64,000 nt of DNA from Anadara kagoshimensis (GCA_021292105.1 CM037862.1:4634895-4698894), one strand, 5' to 3'. Counted from the first letter of the stretch, positions 23,751 through 35,600 are shown. A program made the numbers and translations. The notes: generated by a model not told the origin, from the letters alone.

Positions 23751-24401
23751 TTTACTAGCATTAGATACTGACATATGTCAATAAGTTAACTTGGTAAAAA
23801 TCTTCCAAATTGCATAAATGTCTGCCTGTGTTGTATTTAAGCCGGTTCCAAGTTTCGATGTTACGTTGAATTTTTTGCAGGATGTGCTGTCTGTAAGAGT
23901 TTCAGTATAATTTAATATCAAAATTTATTATAAAATTTTAACAAGCGACCATTAATTCTCGTATATTTGAAAAATAATCGTCACATATATTTGGTTGTGC
24001 CTAAGCTTACATTCAGAAATTCTGGGTCTCCACTCAGTTTGATTATAGTATTCGTATGGTTCTGGATCAAATAAATTCAGCTTAACGCCAATTTATTAAT
24101 TTTAAAGTGGACTATTTCTTCCCAAAATAATGGCGAATTATATTACACACACAGGTGCACGTCAGAGTCGTTAATGGTTTGTCTATTTATCATATCATGC
24201 GTCTCTACATCAGCATTATTAGTAATGTCCATCATGTTAGTTAATACAACGGTTACTTTACTGACGTCACATTCGGATCAGCCTCGATATGGATCGCTTC
24301 ACTTACAGCTACCCAGAGAAGACCCGCTTTAACTTTCTTATTTAGTCATTAATTTTGATGCAGTTTTCGATATTGTGATATTAAAATGGTATTTAAAACA
24401 A
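23751..24401 (-). mobile_element. Penelope-like family, decayed 5' coding region, minus (left arm)
   Basis: The mirror of 29340-29990. In reverse complement it shows the N-N-A-D-V-E-T-H-D start and the L-Q-K-I-Q-R-N-I-E-T-W end described there. It abuts the minus-strand tail end at 24426-24485, so two family pieces meet head to head. Confidence 0.6.
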
Positions 24402-24425
24402 ATATGAAATAAGAAGTTTTAGTTT

Positions 24426-24485
24426 TGGATTGTGATTCGGACATAATCCAAAACAAACATACTTACCCATGTCCGAATCAAAATC
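24426..24485. repeat. Inverted pair of tail ends forming a long hairpin
   Basis: GGATTGTGATTCGGACAT on the left pairs with ATGTCCGAATCAAAATCC on the right, 18 bases with one mismatch, around a 24-base loop with CAAACATACT. It marks the junction of two family pieces in opposite orientation. Mirror 29256-29315. Confidence 0.8.
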
Positions 24486-25296
24486 CAGAAGCAAAGTAAA
24501 AACTTTGGAACTGACAAGTTAGGTTATACACGTGAACTGCCACCACGGAAGTGAGGCCGGGTGCTCCGGAAGGGTAAGCACCTCCTGTTTAGCTAGTTAC
24601 ACCCGCCACGTGTGTAATCAATATTGTGTAAAAAGAACATTGAACTATGACACGTCAGATATATCCAGGCAATCCTGGACACAGAGACATCAAACTTATC
24701 AACAATACTGTAATGACGGCAATAAAACTTTTTGAAGGCCTTGATATGTCTAGGCTTGTATTATCCCTGAGTCAACAATTTATTTGCAAGCAGCCTACTT
24801 CGTTGTACAAATTCCCCGTAGTTGGAACAATCTCCATCATAGCATATTAACTGGGAAACAAATACACCATAAGCAAGTGAACCAGGTATATTGCTGCATA
24901 AAAAAACAATTGACAATAGAAAATTGAAGTCATTACGTTTGCCATAAAGTTTCAAATGTAGCCTTTCGTGTGCGTCATAATTCAGGTATGTTTATATATG
25001 AAGCAAAAATTGAAGAATCAGGCGTGTTTTATTTCTAGCTCTCTAGAAAAGATGATGTTTACATTGTCTCCAAATTTAGGATTGTTAAATGACATTACGT
25101 CATCTATATAGAAATGATTTGGCGCCAGTCTTGTCTCCAGATTTAACAAGGTACTGCATAAATCCTGCTCCATAGGAATAAAGAAACAAATCAGAAAGCA
25201 TCGGTGCTCCGTTTGTACCCATTGATATACCGATTGTTTGCTGAGACTATATTACCAACACAACCAATATGATATCTATCAAAAATTCAAACATTA
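24440..25296 (-). mobile_element. Penelope-like RT C-terminal half plus tail, minus (left arm)
   Basis: The mirror of 28445-29301. Reverse-complement text covers Q-Q-T-I-G, M-G-T-N, Y-I-D-D-V, L-H-L-K-L-Y-G-K-R-N-D-F and the C-terminal block, then the tail hairpin. It lies about 400 bases past the lectin poly(A) signal. Confidence 0.85.
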
Positions 25297-25694
25297 TGTA
25301 CATAAATCAGTATGTTTCTTTTTGATTGCATAATCAGTGGTTCCAATATAGTTGTCTAATAATCTCTTGTCTTATTGTTTCACAAATCATGTTAAATAGT
25401 AAATTGTTTCTTTTTTATAGTTGTTGTTGCCATACTTTTTATTGGTCATTTTATCATATCATTTTTACGCTTATCGGGTCTTTAGAAATCATTGAATAAT
25501 TAAATCAAACATATTATATCCAAGTTTTATTCAAGATTTTCTTATTTATATTGGTTTTTTCATGGTTCTGATCCAAACATATCTTTTGTATGCCAATTTT
25601 ATTTTATTCGCACTTTCATAATTGAGAAAGCTTCATATATTTATATAGATTAAACAATAAATAAAAACTTGTATATTTGTTATATCAGATGCTT

Positions 25695-25700
25695 TTTATT
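25695..25700 (-). terminator. Lectin poly(A) signal, left arm
   Basis: AATAAA on minus (TTTATT on plus), 75 bases past the lectin stop codon. Confidence 0.7.
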
Positions 25701-25775
25701 AGGCATTTCGACAAAAAATTATTTTGTCATTACAAACAGCACATTTGGTATGCGTACTGTCTGATGCTCTGTTTC

Positions 25776-26370
25776 TTACACGGCAGCCTTTTCACAAATA
25801 AATCTGTATGCATCGGAGCATACCAAGTCATTCCATTTATAGTAAAATAAGTTTATAAAACCCATGCAATTTTCAACACCACGTTGATTGTTCGGCTCTC
25901 CTGCGCCCCAGTCTGTAAAATTAAAGGCAGTGCCGATCCCCATTTGAACGTTCCCTCGGTATCCACATCATTACCACTCGTCCAAAAGTGTTGATAATTC
26001 TTCTCAACTGAATTTTATAATGATAATACAATAATAATATTCCATTGATACATGAATGTTTAGTTTTAAATCCTTCATTATCAAAGCGTTTTGTCTAATA
26101 CAAACTGTGAAGTTAGTGGAAAAACTTTGACTTTAAATAAACTACAATGTAGTTGTTCTCAAACTGATACAAGTCTCAACATTAGCTTGTGACATTTTTC
26201 AAAAACAAATTCTTTAATGTGTCTAAATTATTGTACCCACTTTCACTGTAATTAAACTTTGTTTTCTTATATACAATCGACACTTTTATAATTTAAACTA
26301 ACCTGGAATCAATCGCATACAATGCGATTTAAGGAAATGATTCTCTTTTTCTGTTTCCACCGATACCAAT
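25776..26370 (-). pseudogene. C-type lectin, exons 4 (partial) and 5, left arm
   Basis: This is the mirror of 27371-27965 and is identical as far as read. Exon 4 is 26303-26370, cut by the gap. Exon 5 is 25776-26007, with an intron between them whose donor (CAG/GTTAGT) and acceptor (ATTCAG) are intact. Exon 5 is one base short at GGATCGGC compared with the third copy, so the frame is lost before the sugar-binding motif. Exons 1-3 are not present in the window for this arm. It may be a duplicate of the right arm created in assembly rather than a second gene. Confidence 0.85.
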
Positions 26371-27370
26371 NNNNNNNNNNNNNNNNNNNNNNNNNNNNNN
26401 NNNNNNNNNNNNNNNNNNNNNNNNNNNNNNNNNNNNNNNNNNNNNNNNNNNNNNNNNNNNNNNNNNNNNNNNNNNNNNNNNNNNNNNNNNNNNNNNNNNN
26501 NNNNNNNNNNNNNNNNNNNNNNNNNNNNNNNNNNNNNNNNNNNNNNNNNNNNNNNNNNNNNNNNNNNNNNNNNNNNNNNNNNNNNNNNNNNNNNNNNNNN
26601 NNNNNNNNNNNNNNNNNNNNNNNNNNNNNNNNNNNNNNNNNNNNNNNNNNNNNNNNNNNNNNNNNNNNNNNNNNNNNNNNNNNNNNNNNNNNNNNNNNNN
26701 NNNNNNNNNNNNNNNNNNNNNNNNNNNNNNNNNNNNNNNNNNNNNNNNNNNNNNNNNNNNNNNNNNNNNNNNNNNNNNNNNNNNNNNNNNNNNNNNNNNN
26801 NNNNNNNNNNNNNNNNNNNNNNNNNNNNNNNNNNNNNNNNNNNNNNNNNNNNNNNNNNNNNNNNNNNNNNNNNNNNNNNNNNNNNNNNNNNNNNNNNNNN
26901 NNNNNNNNNNNNNNNNNNNNNNNNNNNNNNNNNNNNNNNNNNNNNNNNNNNNNNNNNNNNNNNNNNNNNNNNNNNNNNNNNNNNNNNNNNNNNNNNNNNN
27001 NNNNNNNNNNNNNNNNNNNNNNNNNNNNNNNNNNNNNNNNNNNNNNNNNNNNNNNNNNNNNNNNNNNNNNNNNNNNNNNNNNNNNNNNNNNNNNNNNNNN
27101 NNNNNNNNNNNNNNNNNNNNNNNNNNNNNNNNNNNNNNNNNNNNNNNNNNNNNNNNNNNNNNNNNNNNNNNNNNNNNNNNNNNNNNNNNNNNNNNNNNNN
27201 NNNNNNNNNNNNNNNNNNNNNNNNNNNNNNNNNNNNNNNNNNNNNNNNNNNNNNNNNNNNNNNNNNNNNNNNNNNNNNNNNNNNNNNNNNNNNNNNNNNN
27301 NNNNNNNNNNNNNNNNNNNNNNNNNNNNNNNNNNNNNNNNNNNNNNNNNNNNNNNNNNNNNNNNNNNNNN
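26371..27370. other. Assembly gap of exactly 1000 N
   Basis: A run of 1000 N, a round number typical of a scaffold join of unknown length. Flanks are ...GATACCAAT and ATTGGTATC..., exact reverse complements. Open frames spanning it on both strands are artefacts. Confidence 0.99.
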
Positions 27371-27965
27371 ATTGGTATCGGTGGAAACAGAAAAAGAGAA
27401 TCATTTCCTTAAATCGCATTGTATGCGATTGATTCCAGGTTAGTTTAAATTATAAAAGTGTCGATTGTATATAAGAAAACAAAGTTTAATTACAGTGAAA
27501 GTGGGTACAATAATTTAGACACATTAAAGAATTTGTTTTTGAAAAATGTCACAAGCTAATGTTGAGACTTGTATCAGTTTGAGAACAACTACATTGTAGT
27601 TTATTTAAAGTCAAAGTTTTTCCACTAACTTCACAGTTTGTATTAGACAAAACGCTTTGATAATGAAGGATTTAAAACTAAACATTCATGTATCAATGGA
27701 ATATTATTATTGTATTATCATTATAAAATTCAGTTGAGAAGAATTATCAACACTTTTGGACGAGTGGTAATGATGTGGATACCGAGGGAACGTTCAAATG
27801 GGGATCGGCACTGCCTTTAATTTTACAGACTGGGGCGCAGGAGAGCCGAACAATCAACGTGGTGTTGAAAATTGCATGGGTTTTATAAACTTATTTTACT
27901 ATAAATGGAATGACTTGGTATGCTCCGATGCATACAGATTTATTTGTGAAAAGGCTGCCGTGTAA
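27371..27965 (+). pseudogene. C-type lectin, exons 4 (partial) and 5, right arm
   Basis: Exon 4 (27371-27438) reads L-V-S-V-E-T-E-K-E-N-H-F-L-K-S-H-C and ends at a CAG/GTTAGT donor. Exon 5 (27734-27965) starts after ATTCAG with N-Y-Q-H-F-W-T-S-G-N-D. Its second part reads W-G-A-G-E-P-N-N-Q, then E-N-C-M-G-F, K-W-N-D-L-V-C-S-D and F-I-C-E-K before TAA. These are the EPN and WND calcium/mannose motifs of a C-type lectin domain. One base is missing at about 27805 (GGATCGGC against GGATCCGGC), so the halves lie in different frames. The missing base is in a short C run, so a consensus error is possible. Upstream exons fall in the gap. Confidence 0.85.
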
Positions 27966-28040
27966 GAAACAGAGCATCAGACAGTACGCATACCAAATGT
28001 GCTGTTTGTAATGACAAAATAATTTTTTGTCGAAATGCCT

Positions 28041-28046
28041 AATAAA
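28041..28046 (+). terminator. Lectin poly(A) signal, right arm
   Basis: AATAAA 75 bases past the lectin stop, the same place as in the third copy. Confidence 0.7.
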
Positions 28047-28444
28047 AAGCATCTGATATAACAAATATACAAGTTTTTATTTATTGTTTAATCTATATAA
28101 ATATATGAAGCTTTCTCAATTATGAAAGTGCGAATAAAATAAAATTGGCATACAAAAGATATGTTTGGATCAGAACCATGAAAAAACCAATATAAATAAG
28201 AAAATCTTGAATAAAACTTGGATATAATATGTTTGATTTAATTATTCAATGATTTCTAAAGACCCGATAAGCGTAAAAATGATATGATAAAATGACCAAT
28301 AAAAAGTATGGCAACAACAACTATAAAAAAGAAACAATTTACTATTTAACATGATTTGTGAAACAATAAGACAAGAGATTATTAGACAACTATATTGGAA
28401 CCACTGATTATGCAATCAAAAAGAAACATACTGATTTATGTACA

Positions 28445-29301
28445 TAATGTTTGAATTTTTGATAGATATCATATTGGTTGTGTTGGTAATATAGTCTCAG
28501 CAAACAATCGGTATATCAATGGGTACAAACGGAGCACCGATGCTTTCTGATTTGTTTCTTTATTCCTATGGAGCAGGATTTATGCAGTACCTTGTTAAAT
28601 CTGGAGACAAGACTGGCGCCAAATCATTTCTATATAGATGACGTAATGTCATTTAACAATCCTAAATTTGGAGACAATGTAAACATCATCTTTTCTAGAG
28701 AGCTAGAAATAAAAGCACGCCTGATTCTTCAATTTTTGCTTCATATATAAACATACCTGAATTATGACGCACACGAAAGGCTACATTTGAAACTTTATGG
28801 CAAACGTAATGACTTCAATTTTCTATTGTCAATTGTTTTTTTATGCAGCAATATACCTGGTTCACTTGCTTATGGTGTATTTGTTTCCCAGTTAATATGC
28901 TATGATGGAGATTGTTCCAACTACGGGGACTTTGTACAACGAAGTAGGCTGCTTGCAAATAAATTGTTGACTCAGGGATAATACAAGCCTAGACATATCA
29001 AGGCCTTCAAAAAGTTTTATTGCCGTCATTACAGTATTGTTGATAAGTTTGATGTCTCTGTGTCCAGGATTGCCTGGATATATCTGACGTGTCATAGTTC
29101 AATGTTCTTTTTACACAATATTGATTACACACGTGGCGGGTGTAACTAGCTAAACAGGAGGTGCTTACCCTTCCGGAGCACCCGGCCTCACTTCCGTGGT
29201 GGCAGTTCACGTGTATAACCTAACTTGTCAGTTCCAAAGTTTTTACTTTGCTTCTGGATTTTGATTCGGACATGGGTAAGTATGTTTGTTTTGGATTATG
29301 T
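28445..29301 (+). mobile_element. Penelope-like RT C-terminal half plus tail (right arm)
   Basis: RT homology starts at the F-L-I-D-N-I-F-like block (TTTTTGATAGATATCAT), then the I-P-M-G-T-N block, F-L-Y-S-Y-like text, Y-I-D-D-V, N-N-P-K-F-G-D, L-H-L-K-L-Y, the Y-G-V-F-V-S-Q-L block and the K-F-Y-C-R-H-like end near 29030. The tail with hairpin ends near 29301. It is broken by several frameshifts, so only fragments of 60-67 codons are open. Third copy at 59735-60585. Confidence 0.85.
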
Positions 29302-29315
29302 CCGAATCACAATCC
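29256..29315. repeat. Inverted pair of tail ends forming a long hairpin
   Basis: GGATTTTGATTCGGACAT is followed 24 bases later by its near-complement ATGTCCGAATCACAATCC. The first half is the normal tail end of the preceding RT fragment. The second is the inverted end of another copy. Confidence 0.8.
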
Positions 29316-29339
29316 AAAACTAAAACTTCTTATTTCATA

Positions 29340-29990
29340 TTTGTTTTAAATACCATTTTAATATCACAATATCGAAAACTGCATCAAAATTAATGACTAA
29401 ATAAGAAAGTTAAAGCGGGTCTTCTCTGGGTAGCTGTAAGTGAAGCGATCCATATCGAGGCTGATCCGAATGTGACGTCAGTAAAGTAACCGTTGTATTA
29501 ACTAACATGATGGACATTACTAATAATGCTGATGTAGAGACGCATGATATGATAAATAGACAAACCATTAACGACTCTGACGTGCACCTGTGTGTGTAAT
29601 ATAATTCGCCATTATTTTGGGAAGAAATAGTCCACTTTAAAATTAATAAATTGGCGTTAAGCTGAATTTATTTGATCCAGAACCATACGAATACTATAAT
29701 CAAACTGAGTGGAGACCCAGAATTTCTGAATGTAAGCTTAGGCACAACCAAATATATGTGACGATTATTTTTAAATATACGAGAATTAATGGTCGCTTGT
29801 TAAAATTTTATAATAAATTTTGATATTAAATTATACTGAAACTCTTACAGACAGCACATCCTGCAAAAAATTCAACGTAACATCGAAACTTGGAACCGGC
29901 TTAAATACAACACAGGCAGACATTTATGCAATTTGGAAGATTTTTACCAAGTTAACTTATTGACATATGTCAGTATCTAATGCTAGTAAA
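29340..29990 (+). mobile_element. Penelope-like family, decayed 5' coding region (right arm)
   Basis: Opening with ATATCGAAAACTGCATCAAA, it then reads a frame from about 29508 giving N-N-A-D-V-E-T-H-D-M-I-N and D-S-D-V-H-L. After several breaks comes an E-W-R-P-R-I-S-E-C-K-L-R-H-N-Q-I block (about 29710), then L-Q-K-I-Q-R-N-I-E-T-W-N-R-L and H-L-C-N-L-E-D-F-Y near 29860-29970. The pattern W-R-P-x-I-x-E-x-K-L-R-x-N-Q-I fits the region upstream of the RT in elements of this kind that I recall, but I cannot confirm it without a search. Homologous copies lie at 1465-2085, 23751-24401, 51775-52395 and 60620-61262. Confidence 0.55.
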
Positions 29991-30022
29991 GAATAAATAA
30001 ATAAATAAATAAATAAATAAAA

Positions 30023-30053
<31 letters not shown>

Positions 30054-30325
30054 ATGTGATTTTGATAATTTTCAGTCCAACAAGAGCCCAGATTTCCATA
30101 CAATGTATTCTAAAGACTAATTTTTCCGATGATGAAGAAAATGTAAATGAATCTTAGACTGAATATGTGACGAAGAAACAAACGAAAAGTAGAAATTTGA
30201 AAAAAATAAATGTGTGTATTTCAAAGGCCATTTTTTTCGATGATGAAGAAAATATATAGATGCATCTTGGATTGAAAATGTGACTAAAAATAAAATGAAA
30301 ACTAAAAATTGTATAAAGTAAATGA
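29990..30325. repeat. (TAAA)n microsatellite and 111-bp tandem pair
   Basis: (TAAA)n at 29990-30054, then two 111-base units from about 30105, with GATGATGAAG starting at 30128 and 30239. No coding content. Confidence 0.8.
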
Positions 30326-30755
30326 TGTTATTAAATTTATAAATACTTTAAAAAAAAGCCGTCTGACTACCCTGGTTCAAATAATATCAATTAATCAAAC
30401 ATCAATACCTAACAAGTTTCTACCATCCTGAATCGGCTTATAATACACCATTATTTATTTAATTAATTAATTAATTAATTAATGATATTTGACACGAAAA
30501 AACCCAGAAGAAATGACAAAAAAGAATACAATTAAATGACCGGTGGTAAAGTTTTATTTAAAGTGCTATTTTTTAAAATTATATAATTCCGTCATGCTCC
30601 CATGGTCAGTAAGGTATCAATCTGTTCATACTCCAATAACTCTAGATTTTTATGCTAAATATTTCAAGTATTTTTACAATCAGTTTACTTATTAAAAAGT
30701 CTAAATTCAAGGCAACAGAAAACGATTGAGGTATTATCTTTCCAGGTATCATAAA

Positions 30756-31241
30756 CAAAAACAAACATACTAATCCATGCCCGAATCACAATCCAGAATC
30801 AGAGTAAAAACTTTGGAACTGACAAGTTAGGTTAGACACAAAAATGTCCACCAGGGAAGTGAGGCCGGGTGCTCCGGAAGGGTAAGCACCTCCTGTTTAG
30901 CTAGCTCACCGTCACGTGTGTAATCAAAATTGTGTGAAAGGAACACGGAACTATTGAACGTCAAAAATATCAGGACAATCCTGGACACAGACATAAACGT
31001 ATCAATAATACTGTGATAAACGTATCAATAATACTGTGATGACGGCCATAAACTTTTTGAGGGCCTTGATAAGCCTAGGCTTGTAATATTCCCGTCAACA
31101 ATGTATTTACAAGTAGCCTGCTTCGTTTGTACAAAGTCCTTGTAGTGGGAACAAGCTCTACGTATATACTTTAGCGTATTAATAAGGAAACAAATACACC
31201 ATCAACAGGAGAAGCAGATATATTATTGCATAGAAAAGGAA
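30756..31241 (-). mobile_element. Penelope-like RT C-terminus plus tail, minus
   Basis: The mirror of 22500-22985. Starting at the tail end (CCATGCCCGAATCACAATCC) it runs through the hairpin region (GGTGCTCCGGAAGGGTAAG) and the RT end to the C-S-N-I-P region. The 23-base tandem duplication lies at about 30995-31040. Confidence 0.85.
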
Positions 31242-31557
31242 AAGTTATTCTATCCGAACACCTGACAATCAATTATGTTAATTGTAAGAACACATCCTGT
31301 TGATTAAAGGTATGTGTCCCAATCTTAGGAATGTCTAATAGACAATCTTTCTATCAAGGTGGACTTATATTGCAAAATTTGATGGGTGTTGGTTGATTAA
31401 GCTAGTCCAGCTTAAATACTGGAAATAACGATCTTGTAAAAATCAGATTAAACATCAATAATAACAATTTAAAACCAAGCCATTATATTTTAACTCATAC
31501 TTGATCGAATTCATTTGGATAACTTGGAAACTTTGCTAATTAAATTCATATCATTCA

Positions 31558-32387
31558 TTAAACGGTGGACAACAGTTATATCATCAGCGGTTCCTATTGT
31601 CTGATGTAGGGTTCTGACAAGTTTAATGGTAAATAATAGGAAACTTTGTCGTGATAACTGTTTGATTTTGATTTTGGTTTTTTCACTCCATTCGACTTTG
31701 TCTTGCCATGTTTGGCGTTGCTCTGATAAAACTCCTGATTATCAATATTGTGACTTTTTTACTGCCAATCATTCGTTTTACTCTGAATTATTTGTTTAAA
31801 GTAGCCTGTATCGAGAAGATAATTGTTTCATGAGCATTGAACCTTCTACAAATCGTCGCGATTTGTGATTGCTTGTCCCTTCACACTTAGATTTATTACA
31901 ACACGTAGGTAGTCTGTTATTACCAGTGGTTGTTAATGGGTTAATTTAAATCTACCAATATCACAATCCTCGTCGTATTTCCGATCAACAACCAATACAA
32001 GAAAAATTAAATATCGGGGATTTAAATTTTGCTTTGTTTTTGTAACTAACACGTTGTTTTTACAGTATATCTCATAATTAATTCCTTCAAAGTAATATTT
32101 TTGGCAATTTTTCAATAATCAAAAGGTGTCAGCTTAAATCTTGGGCAACAACCGAAGGGAGATTGATCCGACAACTAACGGTCATTTTTTTGAATACTGA
32201 GAGTTACTTGCCTTTGTTTAAGAACTTCCGGTCGTCTGCTAGATAGCTAATTGATTGGTTTTTAGTCAAACTTATCCCATGGCATACAAACATGTCTCTT
32301 CTAGTTCCACTTTTCTGACTCCTATCTGTTCAAGGGTCTTCTTTATATAATTTTTGTCCGTTTTCATAATTGTCTTCTTCTTTTTAA
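31558..32387. other. About 830 bases missing from the third copy
   Basis: The third copy joins TCATATCATTCAT (left flank) directly to AGTTTTTTCTTTGG (right flank) at about 63030. The segment has no recognised gene. Near its left end CATTAAAC and GTTTAATG form an 8-base inverted pair about 65 bases apart. Confidence 0.65.
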
Positions 32388-32984
32388 AGAGTTTTTTCTT
32401 TGGTTTATTTGGTAAAATATTTTTCTCTGATTTGACTTTTATGAACACTTTAATGGTTATTACTGGTTGTTTTATGTATAATAGGAACATAAATTATGTA
32501 TTTTAATTAGAGGTTTGTTAATTAGTATTGCTATATATAATATATACAGGGCATATCCTGATAGACAGAATCAATCCAAGATTGTTAGTAAGTAAGGTTT
32601 GCTGCTTTAAGTCTTTCAGTGGACATGTTGTTCCATTTATAATCTGTGATCATATTTTTTAGTGTTAAGTATTATTTTTTAAACTTTTTTGTGTATTTAT
32701 AAACATTTTTCTACCTTTAAATTATTTGTTCTTTTTTATTTTTACACAGACTTAAATGTGGCTCATCTCCACCACATCGCATTTGTAAATTTGTCACTGT
32801 ATATGATCAAAGTTTGAATCATTTACTTTTAAGGGTGTAGGAGTAAGGACGCAGTATGATTAAAAAACTAATGAACATGGTTGTACCTTGTACATGACCA
32901 AAACACCAAAAGAATATTCAAGAAATGAATTCAATATTGAAATATAAATAAGATGTATTTATAAGTTATTAATAAAAATATAAA
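32388..32984. other. Spacer without recognised features
   Basis: AT-rich, no supported ORF. It is conserved in the third copy (63030-63630) with small indels. Confidence 0.5.
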
Positions 32985-34140
32985 TCGAATCAAGAAAAGA
33001 TATATAGCAGGCTCATTTAAATGTACTACTAAGTCATTATCGGTAACACAAAAATTTTGACAATCTTCAAAAATGGTCTTGAGTCTTATTTAAAAAATAC
33101 ATCTACTGTATGTGGAATCAGCCAAATGTTGATTCTTCAAAATTCTAAAGAATTACTTGAACATCTTGCTTCTAATACATTATCTCGTGTAAATAGTATA
33201 AAAAGCATTTGAGTCTTCTACACTATATACCACTATATTTCATTCTTAATTGAAAGAACGTCTTTAAGAAATTATTCACTTGTCATTTTTTAGAAAAACG
33301 ATAAGCCAAGATACAATTATCTGGTGCTGAACATGGATTCTGGTTATTTTGTCAAGCATCATACGGATTCCAAACAAAAACTGAAGATAACTTAAAAAAT
33401 GTTGGAGATTTTGATAGATAACATTTTTGTTGTTTTTGTTATTATGAAATGTCAGCAAATCTAGAGAGAAGACTGTCGCCAAATCATTCAACTCAACATA
33501 CAGATATATAGATGATGTTCTGTCTCTTAACAATCCTAAATTTAGAGACTATGTGAACGTTGTCTATCCCAGGGAGTTCTGTTGCATATTTAGACTTTAC
33601 CGGAATGATCACGCCCACGGAAGGTTAACTTTGAAACTTTATGACACATGTGATGACTTAAATTTTTCTATTGTCAACTTTCCTTTTCTATATAACGATA
33701 TACCTGCTTTCCTGCTTATGGTGTATTTGTTTCCCAATTAATACGCTCTGTTAAAGCTTGTTCCCACCACTGGGATTTTGTACAACAAAGTAGGCTGGTT
33801 GCAAATAAATTGTTGACTTAGGGATATTGCAAACCTGGGCTTATTAAGACCCTCAAAAAGTTTTATGTCTGTAATCACAGAGTTGTTGAATAGTCTCATG
33901 TCTCAGTGTCTAGACTTGTCCTGGATATATTTGACGTTCCATAGTTAAATGTTCCTTTACGTATTTTTGATAACACATATGGCGGGTGTAGCTAACTAAA
34001 CAGGAAGTGCTTACCCTTCCGGAGCACTCGTTCTCACTTCCCTGATGGAATTTTACGTATCTAACCTGACTTCTCAGATCCCAAGTTTTTTACTTTGCTT
34101 CTGGATTGTAATTCGGACATGGATGAGTATGTTTGTTTTT
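32985..34140 (+). mobile_element. Penelope-like RT fragment plus tail (right arm)
   Basis: RT text starts at the R-Y-I-A-G-S-F-K-C-T-T-K-S-L block (about 33000), followed by L-L-E-H-L-A-S-N, the L-K-E-R-L-like block, K-H-H-T-D-S-K-Q, D-N-I-F, then a jump directly to S-R-E-K-like text and Y-R-Y-I-D-D-V (33500). The M-G-T-N-C-A-P block is missing. The C-terminal half and tail end at about 34140. Several frames are needed, so it is a broken copy. A third copy begins at 63630 and is cut by the window end. Confidence 0.85.
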
Positions 34141-35284
34141 GATTTTAAGTATTTCTTTTGATAGTTTGTAACATATGTGACAAACCGAAATAGTAAAACC
34201 ATTCATCATCTGCTTATAACAGCAATCCATATCGCCCTATCGTATTTAAAAGATTGTTTGACTAACCCGGAGGTCATGAATCCAAGCATACATTGACGTG
34301 AAATAATAAAACCTTTGTACACATATTTTCAATCAACCTAAAAAACATAGAAGCTTGAAACCTTATGGTTCATGTAACTGTCATCTGAACAAATCTATCA
34401 GCCGAAAGATTATTTGAGTAACCTTTATTTAATACGACATAGTTGATTTGAATAGTAAAGACATAGAACATTTGAAATAAAGAGAGAGAAAACCGGTACA
34501 GTGGGGTTAATATCAGTATTTCAATTCTTATTTTGTTATTTATGAATTAAATCTCAAAACTATTAATTTTCGAAAAAACAAAGGTCTTCTTTCAATATAA
34601 AGGTCCAAATCATTCCAGCGGTTTCCATCAAAAATTGTATAAGTTTAAATTTACTCATGGATGCAATTTGCTCAACTGGCTATCTGATATATTGAAGTTT
34701 ATTTCTCAACAGACAAATAAACTGGAGAAGTTTCTAAGGCACGTACATCATATGGTAGGCAACTAATATACTAACATCGATATTTCAATATAATGACAGA
34801 CCAAAGTTCTGAGACCACAGTGATTCTTTGTCTATTGCAATTTATGAATGTGGTATTTTTAGTTGGCATACCAGTAATTCTTGATTTAACACTTTGTGTA
34901 GCTAGTTAGGCTCACTAACATTGATTTACTTAATTTGTCAGTTTTTAAAAATGTTTACTTTGCTTTTGAGATTGTGAATTGAACATGGATTGGTAAATTT
35001 GTACATGTAGTTGATCTTAACATCTCTATGTGACTTGTGTCTTGTTTTTGGGTTTAAACAGATTTCTAGGTGTTGTTTCCCATTATTCACACAAATACAC
35101 AAACTATTTTAAATAACTTAAACATAATCATGAAATGGTATTTTGATATGGATCATTTATAACTACGCCATCATTTTATCTCTCCTATATCGGTTTTCGG
35201 TTAATCTTTTACCCCTAAGCATATACTTTCGTGTTATACAGTTGCCGGTTAGTCACATCTCGACTTATATAGATATCAACAACA
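34141..35284. other. Spacer, only an eroded tail
   Basis: The mirror of 18458-19600. At about 34900-35010 the sequence AAAATGTTTACTTTGCTTTTG, AGATTGTGAATTG and AACATGGATTGG is an eroded Penelope-like tail end on plus. Otherwise nothing was recognised. Confidence 0.5.
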
Positions 35285-35600
35285 AACATACTAAGCCATG
35301 TCCGAATCACAATACAGAAGCAAAGTATAAACTTTGGAACTGACAAGTTAGGTAAGTTAAGTGAACTTCCACCAGGGAAGTAAGGCCGGGTGCTACGGAA
35401 TAGTAAGCATCTCCTGTTTAGCTAGCTACATCCGCCACGTGTGTAATCGAAAATATGTGAAAGGAACGTTGAACTTTGGAACGTCAAATATATCAATGAC
35501 GATCCTAGACACAGAGACATCAAAATCACCAACAGTACTGTGATGGCAGCCATAAACGTTTTGAGGGCCTTGATAATCCTAGGCTTGCAATATCCCTGAA
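35285..35600 (-). mobile_element. Penelope-like RT end plus tail, minus
   Basis: The mirror of 18141-18457. Reverse complement reads the final RT codons and the full tail. The hairpin right arm is altered (GGTGCTACGG-ATAGTAAGCATC), so the stem is weakened relative to the intact copy. Confidence 0.8.

Larger units (their letters stand above)
1..26370. repeat. Left arm of a giant inverted repeat
   Basis: This whole stretch is the reverse complement of the right arm (27371-53862). Matching landmarks give coordinate sums of 53741 near the gap, 53826-53845 across the main RT copy, and 53863 at the outer end, so the arms are near-identical with about 120 bases of net indels. The left arm starts at the window edge, so it may continue outside. 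The arm stops flush against the N gap. A misassembly (inverted haplotig or fold-back contig) and a true palindrome are both possible. Confidence 0.95.

Noticed and set aside
24532-24850. Frames of 60-67 codons across element tails (also 29007-29210, 41078-41260, 60312-60494)
   Set aside because: Antisense reading of the conserved non-coding tail and RT C-terminus; they recur only because the tail recurs.
26298-27443. 373-codon frames on both strands across the gap
   Set aside because: They are open only because N bases give no stops; the real content is a 22-codon lectin exon piece on each side.
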